Shown here: positions 46,941-55,770 of the stretch, in pieces
Numbering within the stretch: position 1 is the stretch's first letter
Layout: each line of letters starts with the position of its first letter
Source: a virus
Strand: one strand, 5' to 3'
Virus record (IMG/VR): IMGVR_UViG_3300036766_000837
Span: 1 to 64,000 of that record
Length of the DNA: 64,000 nucleotides
Notes under the pieces: model-generated
Databases searched by the model: none
Told to the model about the DNA's origin: nothing
The model's input: only the letters and a program-made list of their open reading frames with translations
Translations under genes and position numbers: made by a program

Positions 46941-47259
46941 TCCTATTTATTAAATCTTTAGTAGATTTTAAAGTTTCTTGAAGTTTCCTTTCCTCCTCTT
47001 CAACTTTTTTAGCAGCACTAAGAAATTCATCTATCCCACTTAGAAATTTATAGAAATTAATTCCATTATATTTGAAGAAGTAATCCATCGCCGCGAAAAT
47101 CTCACCCATAGTATAATATGGAGCAACTTTCTCGGCTGAAACAATCATTCCATAATTCGGGCGAAATTCTGTTTCATATTTTTCCTGATATAGCTCCATA
47201 AATCCTTCAATTATTTTATGGCCATTCTTAGGTGGCCTACCTGTTCGTTTCGGCATCAC
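46912..47259 (-). CDS. AT-hook-like small protein
   Basis: 115 aa. KRTGRPPKNGHK at the start is an AT-hook-like GRPP; then helices with a coiled end (KKVEEEERKLQETLKSTKDLINRIEEK). Could load the helicase; unproven. Confidence 0.65.
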   Translation of the reverse strand: MMPKRTGRPPKNGHKIIEGFMELYQEKYETEFRPNYGMIVSAEKVAPYYTMGEIFAAMDYFFKYNGINFYKFLSGIDEFLSAAKKVEEEERKLQETLKSTKDLINRIEEKEIGKS

Positions 47260-47269
47260 TTTCTCGATT

Positions 47270-47503
47270 CTATTTTGTTTCCCCCAAAATCATACTAGCC
47301 TTCTCCACCTGAGAATCTAATTCGTTTTCAACGATACCCCAAGCGCGAGACCATCCCTCTTCATGAGTTTCAGTCTCCCTCCTCGTTATTGTAACCCCAG
47401 CAAAAAAATCCATAGATTGATAATTCCCAAGATTCTTTTTAAATGTCAGAGAGGCACTTATTTTATCTCCAGGGTCCGTTAAATCTATCTCATTTTTCTT
47501 CAT
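47270..47503 (-). CDS. Hypothetical protein
   Basis: 77 aa. ISASLTFKKNLGNYQSMDFFAGVTITRRETETHEEGW, beta then helix. Similar in shape to phage replication accessory proteins, but unassigned. Confidence 0.65.
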   Translation of the reverse strand: MKKNEIDLTDPGDKISASLTFKKNLGNYQSMDFFAGVTITRRETETHEEGWSRAWGIVENELDSQVEKASMILGETK

Positions 47504-47778
47504 TATAATGCCCCTATACTATTCCTAATCTTATTTACCCTAGATTCAAGGGTTTGAAGTTTATTTACTAAATCATTTGATGCAGATAGGCATCCCTGGT
47601 ATGAAGGGGCACAATCTACATTACTCGCATTCTTTTCTTTTGCATTGTCTATAAACAAATAATCCGTCGTAGATAGTAAAGTATCTATCATCTCATGAGC
47701 CTGATTTAATAAACTAAGAATCGTTTCTGTCTTATTTGTCATCGGTTCACATTCTGTCATTTCACCGTATGCCATCAT
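47503..47778 (-). CDS. Helical hypothetical protein
   Basis: 91 aa with heptads (IDTLLSTTDYLF, LVNKLQTLESRVNKIRNSI). Unknown. Confidence 0.65.
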   Translation of the reverse strand: MMAYGEMTECEPMTNKTETILSLLNQAHEMIDTLLSTTDYLFIDNAKEKNASNVDCAPSYQGCLSASNDLVNKLQTLESRVNKIRNSIGAL

Positions 47779-47787
47779 TACCCCTTT

Positions 47788-47973
47788 CTATACGAGTCTC
47801 CCCGAATAATCTATCTTAAGAGCATCTAATATTTTTAGATATCTTTTTGTCTGAAAATAAAATCTCTTCCCACAATGTATACAAAAAAATTCAGTATAAG
47901 GACGGTTTCGATCAAGCGATCTTTCCGCCTCAACAACAAATCCTCCGCATTTTTTGCATTTAATTAAACTCAT
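47788..47973 (-). CDS. Zinc-ribbon protein
   Basis: 61 aa: CKKCGGFVVEAERS...CIHCGKRFYF, a four-Cys ribbon as in transcription or translation accessory proteins. Confidence 0.75.
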   Translation of the reverse strand: MSLIKCKKCGGFVVEAERSLDRNRPYTEFFCIHCGKRFYFQTKRYLKILDALKIDYSGRLV

Positions 47974-47992
47974 ATCTGATCATACTACCGCC

Positions 47993-48175
47993 TTATTTAG
48001 AGTTAGCCCATTGAATGGCTATGTTAAGCAAAAATGTTCCAGCCGTTGTTAACCCTGTAAAGAATGCTGCTTGAACGGCATTTACATCACCAAATCCAGT
48101 TACCAAAAGAGCAGAAGCTACGGCCATAACGAATGTTTTAGCTGTCCGAATTCCTATATCTTTCCAATCAAACAT
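47993..48175 (-). CDS. Holin-like membrane protein
   Basis: 60 aa. Two hydrophobic segments (TAKTFVMAVASALLVTGFG and VQAAFFTGLTTAGTFLLNIAIQW) in a holin-sized, r1t-like layout. Lysozyme is far away at 27160, so the holin call is tentative. Confidence 0.6.
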   Translation of the reverse strand: MFDWKDIGIRTAKTFVMAVASALLVTGFGDVNAVQAAFFTGLTTAGTFLLNIAIQWANSK

Positions 48176-48187
48176 TTATTTCACCTC

Positions 48188-49279
48188 CTATCCAAAAATT
48201 TTACCATAATGTGGGGTGCTTTCCAAATATCCTGAGAGAGACACCTCAACAAATTGGGCTTTTTCCCAAAGCTCTTTGAGATTTCTGGCACCAAGATACG
48301 AAAAACCACTATATATACCGTCCCTCAAAGACTTAATCACTTCTTTATGGTTATATGTTACAGGAATCTCAAATTCGTCTCCCTCGACAATGAACTGTTG
48401 CCCCCTCTTATGGCTTGATAATGCTGCCTCAGAAGCCATACCGCGATATCGCTTAACCATGATATTTTTGGGAAGGTCTCCTTTGATACCAAACATCTCC
48501 GCGAGAGGAGATGCCTCATTTAACAATTTATAGTATTTCTTTCCTGCCGAAATATCAAATGATGCGAATAATCCTCCAATCATAACCGCTGAAGCTCCTG
48601 CGGCCAAAGCTTTAACTATATCGCCACTATTTTTAATTCCTCCATCAGATATTATTGGGATTTCTTTCCCAGATTCATCAACAACAATCCTTGCTGAATC
48701 TATTGCCGTAATTTGAGGAATTCCAACCCCCGCAACAATTCTTGTAGTGCAAACAGAGCCGGAACCAATCCCAACACGAAGAGCATCAACGCCTGCACTT
48801 ATAGAGGCAGAAGCGGCATCCGGTGTTGCTATATTTCCCGAAACAAGAGGAATTAATGGAAATTCATTTTTTATTTTTTCTATCCTTTCAAGGGCTTGTT
48901 TTGAATGTCCATGAGCAACATCCAAAACAAGGAAATCCGCTCCTGCCTCTATAAGTGCTTGCGTCCGTTCCCAACCATCACCATTTATTCCAATAGCGGC
49001 TCCGACGCGAGCCCGAAACTCCTTAATCCATTTGACGTGAGAAAATTGCTCATTAACCGTATTATATCTATGAATTATCCCGATTCCCCCAGATTCCCAC
49101 ATAAAGATTGCCATATTCCCCTCTGTAACAGTATCCATAGGAGAAGACATTATTGGCAAATCTAAACTTACTCCGCAAACATTTGAACCAATCTTTGGTT
49201 CCATTCTGTTTTCTAACTCAGAATATTTAGGAACCAAAAAAACATCATCGAAGGAATATCCCTTAAGTGGTGTTTGCAT
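48188..49279 (-). CDS. guaB: IMP dehydrogenase without CBS domains
   Basis: 363 aa from ATG 49279. TIM barrel with SSPMDTVT, VLDVAHGH, GSGSVCTTR (catalytic Cys), GGIKNSGDIVKALAAGA and the flap KRYRGMAS. Oxidises IMP to XMP, the committed step to GTP; a phage copy should raise guanine supply or feed base modification. Confidence 0.92.
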   Translation of the reverse strand: MQTPLKGYSFDDVFLVPKYSELENRMEPKIGSNVCGVSLDLPIMSSPMDTVTEGNMAIFMWESGGIGIIHRYNTVNEQFSHVKWIKEFRARVGAAIGINGDGWERTQALIEAGADFLVLDVAHGHSKQALERIEKIKNEFPLIPLVSGNIATPDAASASISAGVDALRVGIGSGSVCTTRIVAGVGIPQITAIDSARIVVDESGKEIPIISDGGIKNSGDIVKALAAGASAVMIGGLFASFDISAGKKYYKLLNEASPLAEMFGIKGDLPKNIMVKRYRGMASEAALSSHKRGQQFIVEGDEFEIPVTYNHKEVIKSLRDGIYSGFSYLGARNLKELWEKAQFVEVSLSGYLESTPHYGKIFG

Positions 49280-49433
49280 TTGGGGTATCAATCTCCGATA
49301 TAAGTTCAAATACAGCCTTTATGACCTCTCGCCTAATTATCTTCATTCCATAATATTTACCAATATAAAATGCTATTACACCAACAAGTATCCAACTCAA
49401 AACAATAACCGATACAATAGTTATTTCTGCCAT
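49263..49433 (-). CDS. Single-span membrane protein
   Basis: 56 aa: MAEITIVSVIVLSWILVGVIAFYIGKYYG then a basic/helical tail. GAAAGGATTATAAAAT before ATG 49433. Overlaps guaB. Confidence 0.65.
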   Translation of the reverse strand: MAEITIVSVIVLSWILVGVIAFYIGKYYGMKIIRREVIKAVFELISEIDTPNANTT

Positions 49434-49449
49434 ATTTTATAATCCTTTC

Positions 49450-50064
49450 TCATATCCCATAATCTTCCCAACGCACCACCCTTATAAGTTCTGCGCCACG
49501 TATATTCCTATGGTTATAGAATCTCCAATCCAAGAAGTTCAATAACTCTATCGCCTTTCTTCCTCGCCAATTTATTCTATAGGTTGTAAAACCATTCTTT
49601 CTTACCTCCACTCTAAATTTTCCGCCGAACATTTTTTGTAATTTTAGTACACCGATTTTGTTGACATTAGATAATGCTATATATGGCTGCCCCCTATCGA
49701 TATCCACATTTCCAATAGAATCTATAATCGCCCGCAAATATTCTTTTTGCCCCTCAAATCCCCAGACCGTAATAGTTGGCACATTCCAATCATCAGAATG
49801 AAATTTTTTAAATCCCAAATCAATCAATTTATCGTGTAATTCCTTAGAACTAAATTGTAATCGCCCTTTCCGACTTCCTTCATTTATTTCCCTTCCTAAA
49901 ATTCTATTTATTAATTCATTCATATCACTAATCTGATTAGTAGAAAAACCAAACCTATAGTCTATATTGATTAAGGGCGGTTTCGGTTTTCGAATAAAGG
50001 TATTTCCTTCAAGTTGAGAATACACCCCTATTCGAATTAAATCTGAAAATATGCTACCTACCAT
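49450..50064 (-). CDS. LAGLIDADG-type endonuclease
   Basis: 204 aa. GQKEYLRAIIDSIGNVDI is a divergent LAGLIDADG motif; TYRINWRGRKAIELLNFL resembles the second half. Free-standing, probably a homing enzyme or maturase-like relic. Confidence 0.72.
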   Translation of the reverse strand: MVGSIFSDLIRIGVYSQLEGNTFIRKPKPPLINIDYRFGFSTNQISDMNELINRILGREINEGSRKGRLQFSSKELHDKLIDLGFKKFHSDDWNVPTITVWGFEGQKEYLRAIIDSIGNVDIDRGQPYIALSNVNKIGVLKLQKMFGGKFRVEVRKNGFTTYRINWRGRKAIELLNFLDWRFYNHRNIRGAELIRVVRWEDYGI

Positions 50065-50849
50065 TTAGTTTCTCCAAAAACATCCACTTCAATCTTCCTA
50101 TTTTTAGCGCCAAAATGAATTAAGGCAGCGCCATCCAATGTGGGATTGTATAGAGCCACCCTTGAATAATCTGGTTCAGTAATAAAACCTCCACTTCTAA
50201 TTAAGTGAACGATATAACGCTTCTCATCGCCATCTATAACCCGTTTCTTAACAATGGCTTTATGGGCTAGATGATGATTATTTCCCATAACGATAACATC
50301 GGCGTCATCATAGACGCCATATCTCTTTTCCAATTCCGTAAATGGGTTAACCGTAACGGAATATCCATGGAATATGGCCAACTTGTAAGTCTGAGAACCA
50401 ACATTAACAATCAAGTAACCACCATGGTTATTATAGAAACATCCCATCTCTCTGGCAAAATGCTCCGCCATATCAAAACCCGTCTTTTTCCAGACGCGAG
50501 CATCATGATTGCCGGTAATAGAGAAAAGAATCTTATCCCTGAAAGGCAACAGATATCTAAGAGACTCCTTGTATTGGTCTCCTGTGGAAAATTCTATCTC
50601 GAATACTGATTCCTCTATACGAGAAGGAATTGCTACTTCCCACAAATCTCCACCTAAAGTAAAATAGGCATTTAAATCGTCGGCCAATTCTAAATACTTT
50701 TCAAATAATGGGCGGTTGAAACATTCATGCCCGATATGAGGATCAGAGAGCAAAAGTAAACTAGCTTTATCCCCATTAGGATTTAATGTTAGGTTTGGCA
50801 CCGCCCCGCCCCGATGAGTGGAACATACCTTATTAAGATTCCAATTCAC
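50058..50849 (-). CDS. Calcineurin-like metallophosphoesterase
   Basis: 263 aa. Ligands DPHIGH, GGDLW, GNHDAR, FHGYS and GNNHH. GTG 50849 is used here, but the frame continues with sense codons to an ATA at 50885 placed 9 nt after AGGAG. Could be a DNA-end or nucleotide phosphatase. Confidence 0.88.
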   Translation of the reverse strand: MNWNLNKVCSTHRGGAVPNLTLNPNGDKASLLLLSDPHIGHECFNRPLFEKYLELADDLNAYFTLGGDLWEVAIPSRIEESVFEIEFSTGDQYKESLRYLLPFRDKILFSITGNHDARVWKKTGFDMAEHFAREMGCFYNNHGGYLIVNVGSQTYKLAIFHGYSVTVNPFTELEKRYGVYDDADVIVMGNNHHLAHKAIVKKRVIDGDEKRYIVHLIRSGGFITEPDYSRVALYNPTLDGAALIHFGAKNRKIEVDVFGETKW

Positions 50850-50922
50850 ATCAGTTTCATTTGGGTGATATTTACTGGTTGCTATGTTTAGTCACTCCTT
50901 TCCACAACCAAAACTTATTCTA

Positions 50923-51297
50923 TCATATTTTGCCACCATCTTGAATGTATTGCCCCTTAGGATTCCGTTTTCTTGTGGCAGATAACGTTTGATGCTTTTT
51001 TGACATCATAGCACGACTTTTGCGCCCCTGAGTTTTTCCGAGACGATGAATTTGTTGATGTTCACTCGAATTGCAACGGAAAAGATTCCAAATTTCATTA
51101 CATTGTTTATCTTCGTTAACATGATGGACAACTTCGATTTCGGGGTCAAGATATCTTTGTAGATAATTTTCCATAACAAGACGATGTAAAAGCATGTAAC
51201 CGTCATTGTTATATGGGTGTTCGGGGAAATATACCTCTAAATATCCCGCACTATTCTCTTTAATTAATCTTCCTGTCCATTCATGAGTTTGCCACAT
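50923..51297 (-). CDS. HNH homing endonuclease
   Basis: 124 aa. Zn-less HNH core VVHHVNEDKQCNEIWNLFRCNSSEHQQIHRLG, as in phage intron-type enzymes; basic C-terminus. Sits at the junction of replication and tail genes. Confidence 0.85.
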   Translation of the reverse strand: MWQTHEWTGRLIKENSAGYLEVYFPEHPYNNDGYMLLHRLVMENYLQRYLDPEIEVVHHVNEDKQCNEIWNLFRCNSSEHQQIHRLGKTQGRKSRAMMSKKHQTLSATRKRNPKGQYIQDGGKI

Positions 51298-51306
51298 GTC
51301 TTCCTC

Positions 51307-51822
51307 TTAAGGTGTCGGATTGGTATCAGAATCTAATTCATTGTCTTCTACAGGTTTTACTCCTACGGCTAGTATATCAAAATGAAACTCTTTGCCTCGT
51401 TCGATAGTCATATCTTTATAGATTGTAGCTCTATACACAACTTTTTCAGGAGTTACATTCGTTAATATTACAGATAATGGGAGGGTTCTGTTATCTCTAT
51501 GCGTCATAATCACTGCTGGCTGATAATCTCCATCCCAATAATTATTGCCTGGAAAATCATATGTTTTTTCAAAAGATGGATACTTGCCGTCAATATAAAT
51601 AAGGTCACTTCCCGGAGTTTCAGTTATCTCTCGCGCAAATAACGCGGCATGATTAACTATCCATTTTGTATCTCTAACTTCTTTAGTTGCCGGATTAACA
51701 TTACTAATCTTAAATTCTATGAGGTCATCATTCAAGAAGATATGGTTTTGAATCATCTGGTTCAATAAATCGGCGGTAATGTCCTGATTAGGCTCCCATA
51801 CGACCGTATTATATTTCGGCAT
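51307..51822 (-). CDS. Tail fibre-type protein, paralogue A
   Basis: 171 aa. VVWEPNQDITADLLNQMIQNHIFLNDDLIEF aligns with the same start in 51823-52305 (W-P-EIIT--KLNQM--N--FL-D). A common opening of phage fibre or baseplate proteins. Confidence 0.72.
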   Translation of the reverse strand: MPKYNTVVWEPNQDITADLLNQMIQNHIFLNDDLIEFKISNVNPATKEVRDTKWIVNHAALFAREITETPGSDLIYIDGKYPSFEKTYDFPGNNYWDGDYQPAVIMTHRDNRTLPLSVILTNVTPEKVVYRATIYKDMTIERGKEFHFDILAVGVKPVEDNELDSDTNPTP

Positions 51823-52305
51823 TTAGAGCTTAACCCCCATGGCTATATAACAGACAAAGAAATCCATATCCGGATCAAAATCAACATTAGAAACTCCCCT
51901 GATACTAACGGTAAATGAGGCATTAGTTATCTCTCTTAAGACCCAAGTTATCTCCTTCACTTTTTTAATCCCAACACTACATATAACTACAGGTCTAAAA
52001 TCGGGGTGAAAGAAATCGCGGGGAAAAGGAATCTCCCTTTCAAATACGGTAGATGTTTTATCAGAACCTTCTTGCGCCGCATTAGGAGTTTGCTTTACAG
52101 GACTGATTTCTTTATACCCGGAAACCAGGGCAAGATTATCTTTGATATATCTAAGGCCGGTTCTTTCATTGCCATTCGGCGCGATGTTGCGAAGAGCGCC
52201 AGATACCTTCCTATCTTTCAGGAAATCATCATTTTTCGCCATCTGATTCAATTTTTCACTCGTGATTATCTCTTCAGGAGCCCAAGTTACAGGGTCAAAT
52301 ACCAT
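51823..52305 (-). CDS. Tail fibre-type protein, paralogue B
   Basis: 160 aa, opening VTWAPEEIITSEKLNQMAKNDDFLKD; beta-rich remainder (RPVVICSVGIKKVKEITWVLREI). GGGAGG upstream. Likely co-assembles with paralogue A. Confidence 0.72.
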   Translation of the reverse strand: MVFDPVTWAPEEIITSEKLNQMAKNDDFLKDRKVSGALRNIAPNGNERTGLRYIKDNLALVSGYKEISPVKQTPNAAQEGSDKTSTVFEREIPFPRDFFHPDFRPVVICSVGIKKVKEITWVLREITNASFTVSIRGVSNVDFDPDMDFFVCYIAMGVKL

Positions 52306-52339
52306 AAAAACCTCCCATTAATTTATTATACATCATTTC

Positions 52340-53347
52340 TTATCCCCACCCATCCCCTATATTTAATGAAATTCCCCAACCAGCCCCACCAACTCCCCCA
52401 GGTTGCCTCCAAACAACGGCATGATAACGGGGAGAGAGATTATTATCATCAGATTGACCAACAATTGTTGTTCCACAAATACCCCAGCTCCCATCTCGTG
52501 GATATGTCAATGTAGTACTAAGTTTGGGTAACACTATAGGGAGCCCCAATGGGTCTGTTGCGTAATCCCAATATACTCCTCGATATCTAGATGTACCTCC
52601 ATAAGTAGAAGAACCTACAATAATACTGGAGTCAGTAATAGCCCGAGCTTCATTATATGTTCCTACAAATGGTAATATAGTTGGCACCCCGGCATTCCAA
52701 ATTACAGCATTATGATTTCCATAAGTTGAACTTTCAGTCCATCCAACAATCTGACCCAAGTTGTTTATTCCAAAAGCTTGACCGTGTATTTGGCCAGGAG
52801 GTAATGTTAAAAGAGATGGAGTAATTCCATTCCAAACAACTGGATAAGGGGCACTTGAATTATTATAAGAATAACCACAAATAACTGCCGAATCATTAAT
52901 GCCCCTAGCAACACACATATTATAATAAGGATTCAAAGAAGTATCTATTGTTCCGTCCCATCTAATGGCGGTCGTCGCATAAGAACCTATTGACTGTCCA
53001 TTTTGATTAATTCCATAACCATATGCGTGATTTCCACTTCCAGGATTATCGAGGGCGGTTGGGGTTGTTCCGCTCCAAACACAAGCTCGTCTATACCCCC
53101 CGGTAGCTGTAGAACTACCAACTATTTGTCCAGAATTATTGATACCATAAGCATTTGCATTTGTCCCTCCAGGAAGGAAACTAAGCTGGGTTGGAATCTC
53201 ATTGTCCCATCTCACAGCATAAATAGGAAAGGGAGATACAGGGTTTTCAATCCATCCTACAATTATTCCTGAATTATTAATTCCCAAAGCTGCTGACGTT
53301 TCAGGAGAAAATAATGAACCAAGTTGAGTTATAGTATATAATTCCAT
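52340..53347 (-). CDS. HAF-repeat beta-propeller protein
   Basis: 335 aa with about eight HAF-type repeats (GINNSGQIVG, GINQNGQSIG, GINDSAVICG, GINNLGQIVGW, AITDSSIIVG) spaced 40-45 residues. Such repeats form extracellular propellers; here probably a receptor- or glycan-binding tail protein. Confidence 0.82.
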   Translation of the reverse strand: MELYTITQLGSLFSPETSAALGINNSGIIVGWIENPVSPFPIYAVRWDNEIPTQLSFLPGGTNANAYGINNSGQIVGSSTATGGYRRACVWSGTTPTALDNPGSGNHAYGYGINQNGQSIGSYATTAIRWDGTIDTSLNPYYNMCVARGINDSAVICGYSYNNSSAPYPVVWNGITPSLLTLPPGQIHGQAFGINNLGQIVGWTESSTYGNHNAVIWNAGVPTILPFVGTYNEARAITDSSIIVGSSTYGGTSRYRGVYWDYATDPLGLPIVLPKLSTTLTYPRDGSWGICGTTIVGQSDDNNLSPRYHAVVWRQPGGVGGAGWGISLNIGDGWG

Positions 53348-55101
53348 TATGTTGTCCTTTCAATCTTTAATATGAATTGATAGTCTTTCCCCGCAGTTGC
53401 AGCTATTGTTTCACATTCAATCTCAAGCAAATCTCCATCCTTAATTGAGATGGTTTGAAAAGCGCTTGTGGAACCCGAAGTATCTCCACTATTAAAAATA
53501 AGTTTATCTGCATCATTTGCAAACACACTTGTAAACGCCCCCGACCCAGATTTAACCAATAAATCAAATCTGTCCTGATTTCCGCTTGGAGCGGTTCCAG
53601 CATGCCCCACCCATTTCAAAAGGTCGAAATCATACATCGCCTCAAATTGTTTGGGGTATACTTTTATCTCCGCCGAATTATCAATATGGAATAAAATAGT
53701 ATCGGCATCAATATCTGATTTGCTACCTTCAGGGGCAACATCGGGATTAGAATTTCCAGTAAGTGTTGCAGGAACCCATTTACTCTTATTTCCGGAATTA
53801 TCTACATTTCGAACTCTACCGTAGTATTTTGTCTTTCTGTGTGGAGCTTTAAAACCTCTATGAGTTTTTGGAACGTATTTATCTTTCTTTACGATATGGT
53901 CTCGATGAAAACTATCATCATCAGCCATCTGAATTTGGCTATAAGATATATCTTCGTTCTCACCTTCTATTTCATAGAAAGCATCTGAAAACGTGGTTGC
54001 AAAAGTATCATATATATAAAGTATTGTATCAGGATTGTCAGTATCTAAATAAAACACATCATATTGATAGTTATCAACCCATATGGTATCCCCCTCTCCA
54101 AGTTCTGATAAGAATAGTGTTCCCACTCCTGTAAGGGTGTCTGTTCCAATCGTGGCAGATACCGTTCCTGTCCCTAAATCTTTCTCTATCGGCTGGTCCC
54201 AGGTAAATTCGATTCTTTTAACTCCTGGGTCAATAGTCACATTTATAGGTGTTGGGGGTTTTTCTGTATCTGCCGCTCTTGTTGGTTCAGACCATGCCCA
54301 AACTCCTCTTTTCCCGTGCCTAACGGCCCTAATTGCAACTTTCCACCATTGCCATTTGTGAATACCTATAAAACGAGCCTTACAAAGAATATCTTCATCT
54401 TTATCTTTTGCCTCAACAGTTATTTTTCTGGCATAATCATCATCTTCAAAGACACCATTTTTCATATCCCATCGCCAAAGTTGAACAACATAAAAATCTA
54501 CATCTGACTCACAGGAGGGGAGTATTACTTCGTCCCAAAGAACGGTCATTCGAATTTTTCTTGATTTATTTTTTTCAACAGTATCATAATTAAAGTGAAT
54601 TCCCGTAACAGCGGGAATATCTGTTGATTTCATCGTTTTATAAATAAGAGGAATGTTCAACCAGGGACCATTTTCGGTTCCCAAAACAACTCTGACACTT
54701 ATCATATAAGTAGTATCATAATCAAGATTCCTAAAAATTTTTGTTACAATTTCGCCAGAAATTCCCTCAAATCCAGAAGAATCCTGTTCTGGCATGTCGT
54801 CAGAAATTTCTTCTATCGAAAACTCATATTCTATATCGTCAATTGGAGCCTTAAGATATTGGATTTCTATATTTGGCCATGAATGTTTCCCTTCACATTT
54901 GACAAATTCATTTAAAACGATTAGGTGTGGAGGAGTAAAAATTCCTAATACACGGGGGTCCTCATCATTGTCTTCATCATCGCCCGGAGAACCTTCTCCA
55001 TCAGCACATGACAAAATATCATCAGTTATATCCTCTCTAGGAAGATAATATTTCCTTAAGTTTTCTAATATTTCATCGCCGCTATTGAATTCATCAGGCA
55101 T
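53347..55101 (-). CDS. FN3-type minor tail protein
   Basis: 584 aa. Repeating Ig/FN3-like strands (AVTGIHFNYDT...VLWDEV..YVVQLW and VTIDPGVKRIEFTWDQP...YSQIQMADD), and a C-terminal lectin-like piece. Likely fibre tip or baseplate. Confidence 0.82.
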   Translation of the reverse strand: MPDEFNSGDEILENLRKYYLPREDITDDILSCADGEGSPGDDEDNDEDPRVLGIFTPPHLIVLNEFVKCEGKHSWPNIEIQYLKAPIDDIEYEFSIEEISDDMPEQDSSGFEGISGEIVTKIFRNLDYDTTYMISVRVVLGTENGPWLNIPLIYKTMKSTDIPAVTGIHFNYDTVEKNKSRKIRMTVLWDEVILPSCESDVDFYVVQLWRWDMKNGVFEDDDYARKITVEAKDKDEDILCKARFIGIHKWQWWKVAIRAVRHGKRGVWAWSEPTRAADTEKPPTPINVTIDPGVKRIEFTWDQPIEKDLGTGTVSATIGTDTLTGVGTLFLSELGEGDTIWVDNYQYDVFYLDTDNPDTILYIYDTFATTFSDAFYEIEGENEDISYSQIQMADDDSFHRDHIVKKDKYVPKTHRGFKAPHRKTKYYGRVRNVDNSGNKSKWVPATLTGNSNPDVAPEGSKSDIDADTILFHIDNSAEIKVYPKQFEAMYDFDLLKWVGHAGTAPSGNQDRFDLLVKSGSGAFTSVFANDADKLIFNSGDTSGSTSAFQTISIKDGDLLEIECETIAATAGKDYQFILKIERTT

Positions 55102-55125
55102 TACAAATAAAATTCCTCCATTAAA

Positions 55126-55770
55126 TTATACACTAATCAGACTATCCATATCTTGATCAACAAAGAATATTTCATATACCAACCCATCTATATTTTGATT
55201 TATTAGATATTGTTCACTTATTAAACTATCCATACTATGATTAATCAAAAATGTCTGACACACCAATCCCTCTATATTTTGACCTATCGAGAACCTTCTA
55301 AGTAACAGACTGATGACATTTTGAGGTTTTGAAGACTGTAGAAGTTTCAAACTGGTTATACTTTGAGTAGCCCTAAATCGGCAGAGTATCAACCCCTCTA
55401 TATTTTGATTTATCCAAACATGTCCAATAATATCTACTATCATATCTGAATATTTATATACTTGATAGAAAATATTTGCCAATACAACAGAATATTGATG
55501 TAATGGTAATCCCCGGATTGAACTATCAAACCTATGAGTTCTTCTAATATTATAAGGAATTAATACATCTATTGCCGAAAAAATGGTAGGTTTCTTCAAA
55601 AGAGAATCAATATTAGAATATATAGATACCTGTCCAGAAATATATGAGGAAAGATATGTTTCAATATTTTTATACCCCACTAACACCCTAAGACGATGAT
55701 ACAAAGTATATGTAGTTAACCCTAATTTTATATTAGAATTAACACTAGCATAAACTATTGAACGTCTCAT
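55126..55770 (-). CDS. Repeat protein of the tail module
   Basis: 214 aa. The last 100 residues are 14-15-residue repeats (INQNIEGLILCRF, IGQNIEGLVCQTF, INHSMDSLISEQY, INQNIDGLVYEIF, VDQDMDSLISV). A solenoid or fibre shaft is likely. Unassigned. Confidence 0.72.
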   Translation of the reverse strand: MRRSIVYASVNSNIKLGLTTYTLYHRLRVLVGYKNIETYLSSYISGQVSIYSNIDSLLKKPTIFSAIDVLIPYNIRRTHRFDSSIRGLPLHQYSVVLANIFYQVYKYSDMIVDIIGHVWINQNIEGLILCRFRATQSITSLKLLQSSKPQNVISLLLRRFSIGQNIEGLVCQTFLINHSMDSLISEQYLINQNIDGLVYEIFFVDQDMDSLISV

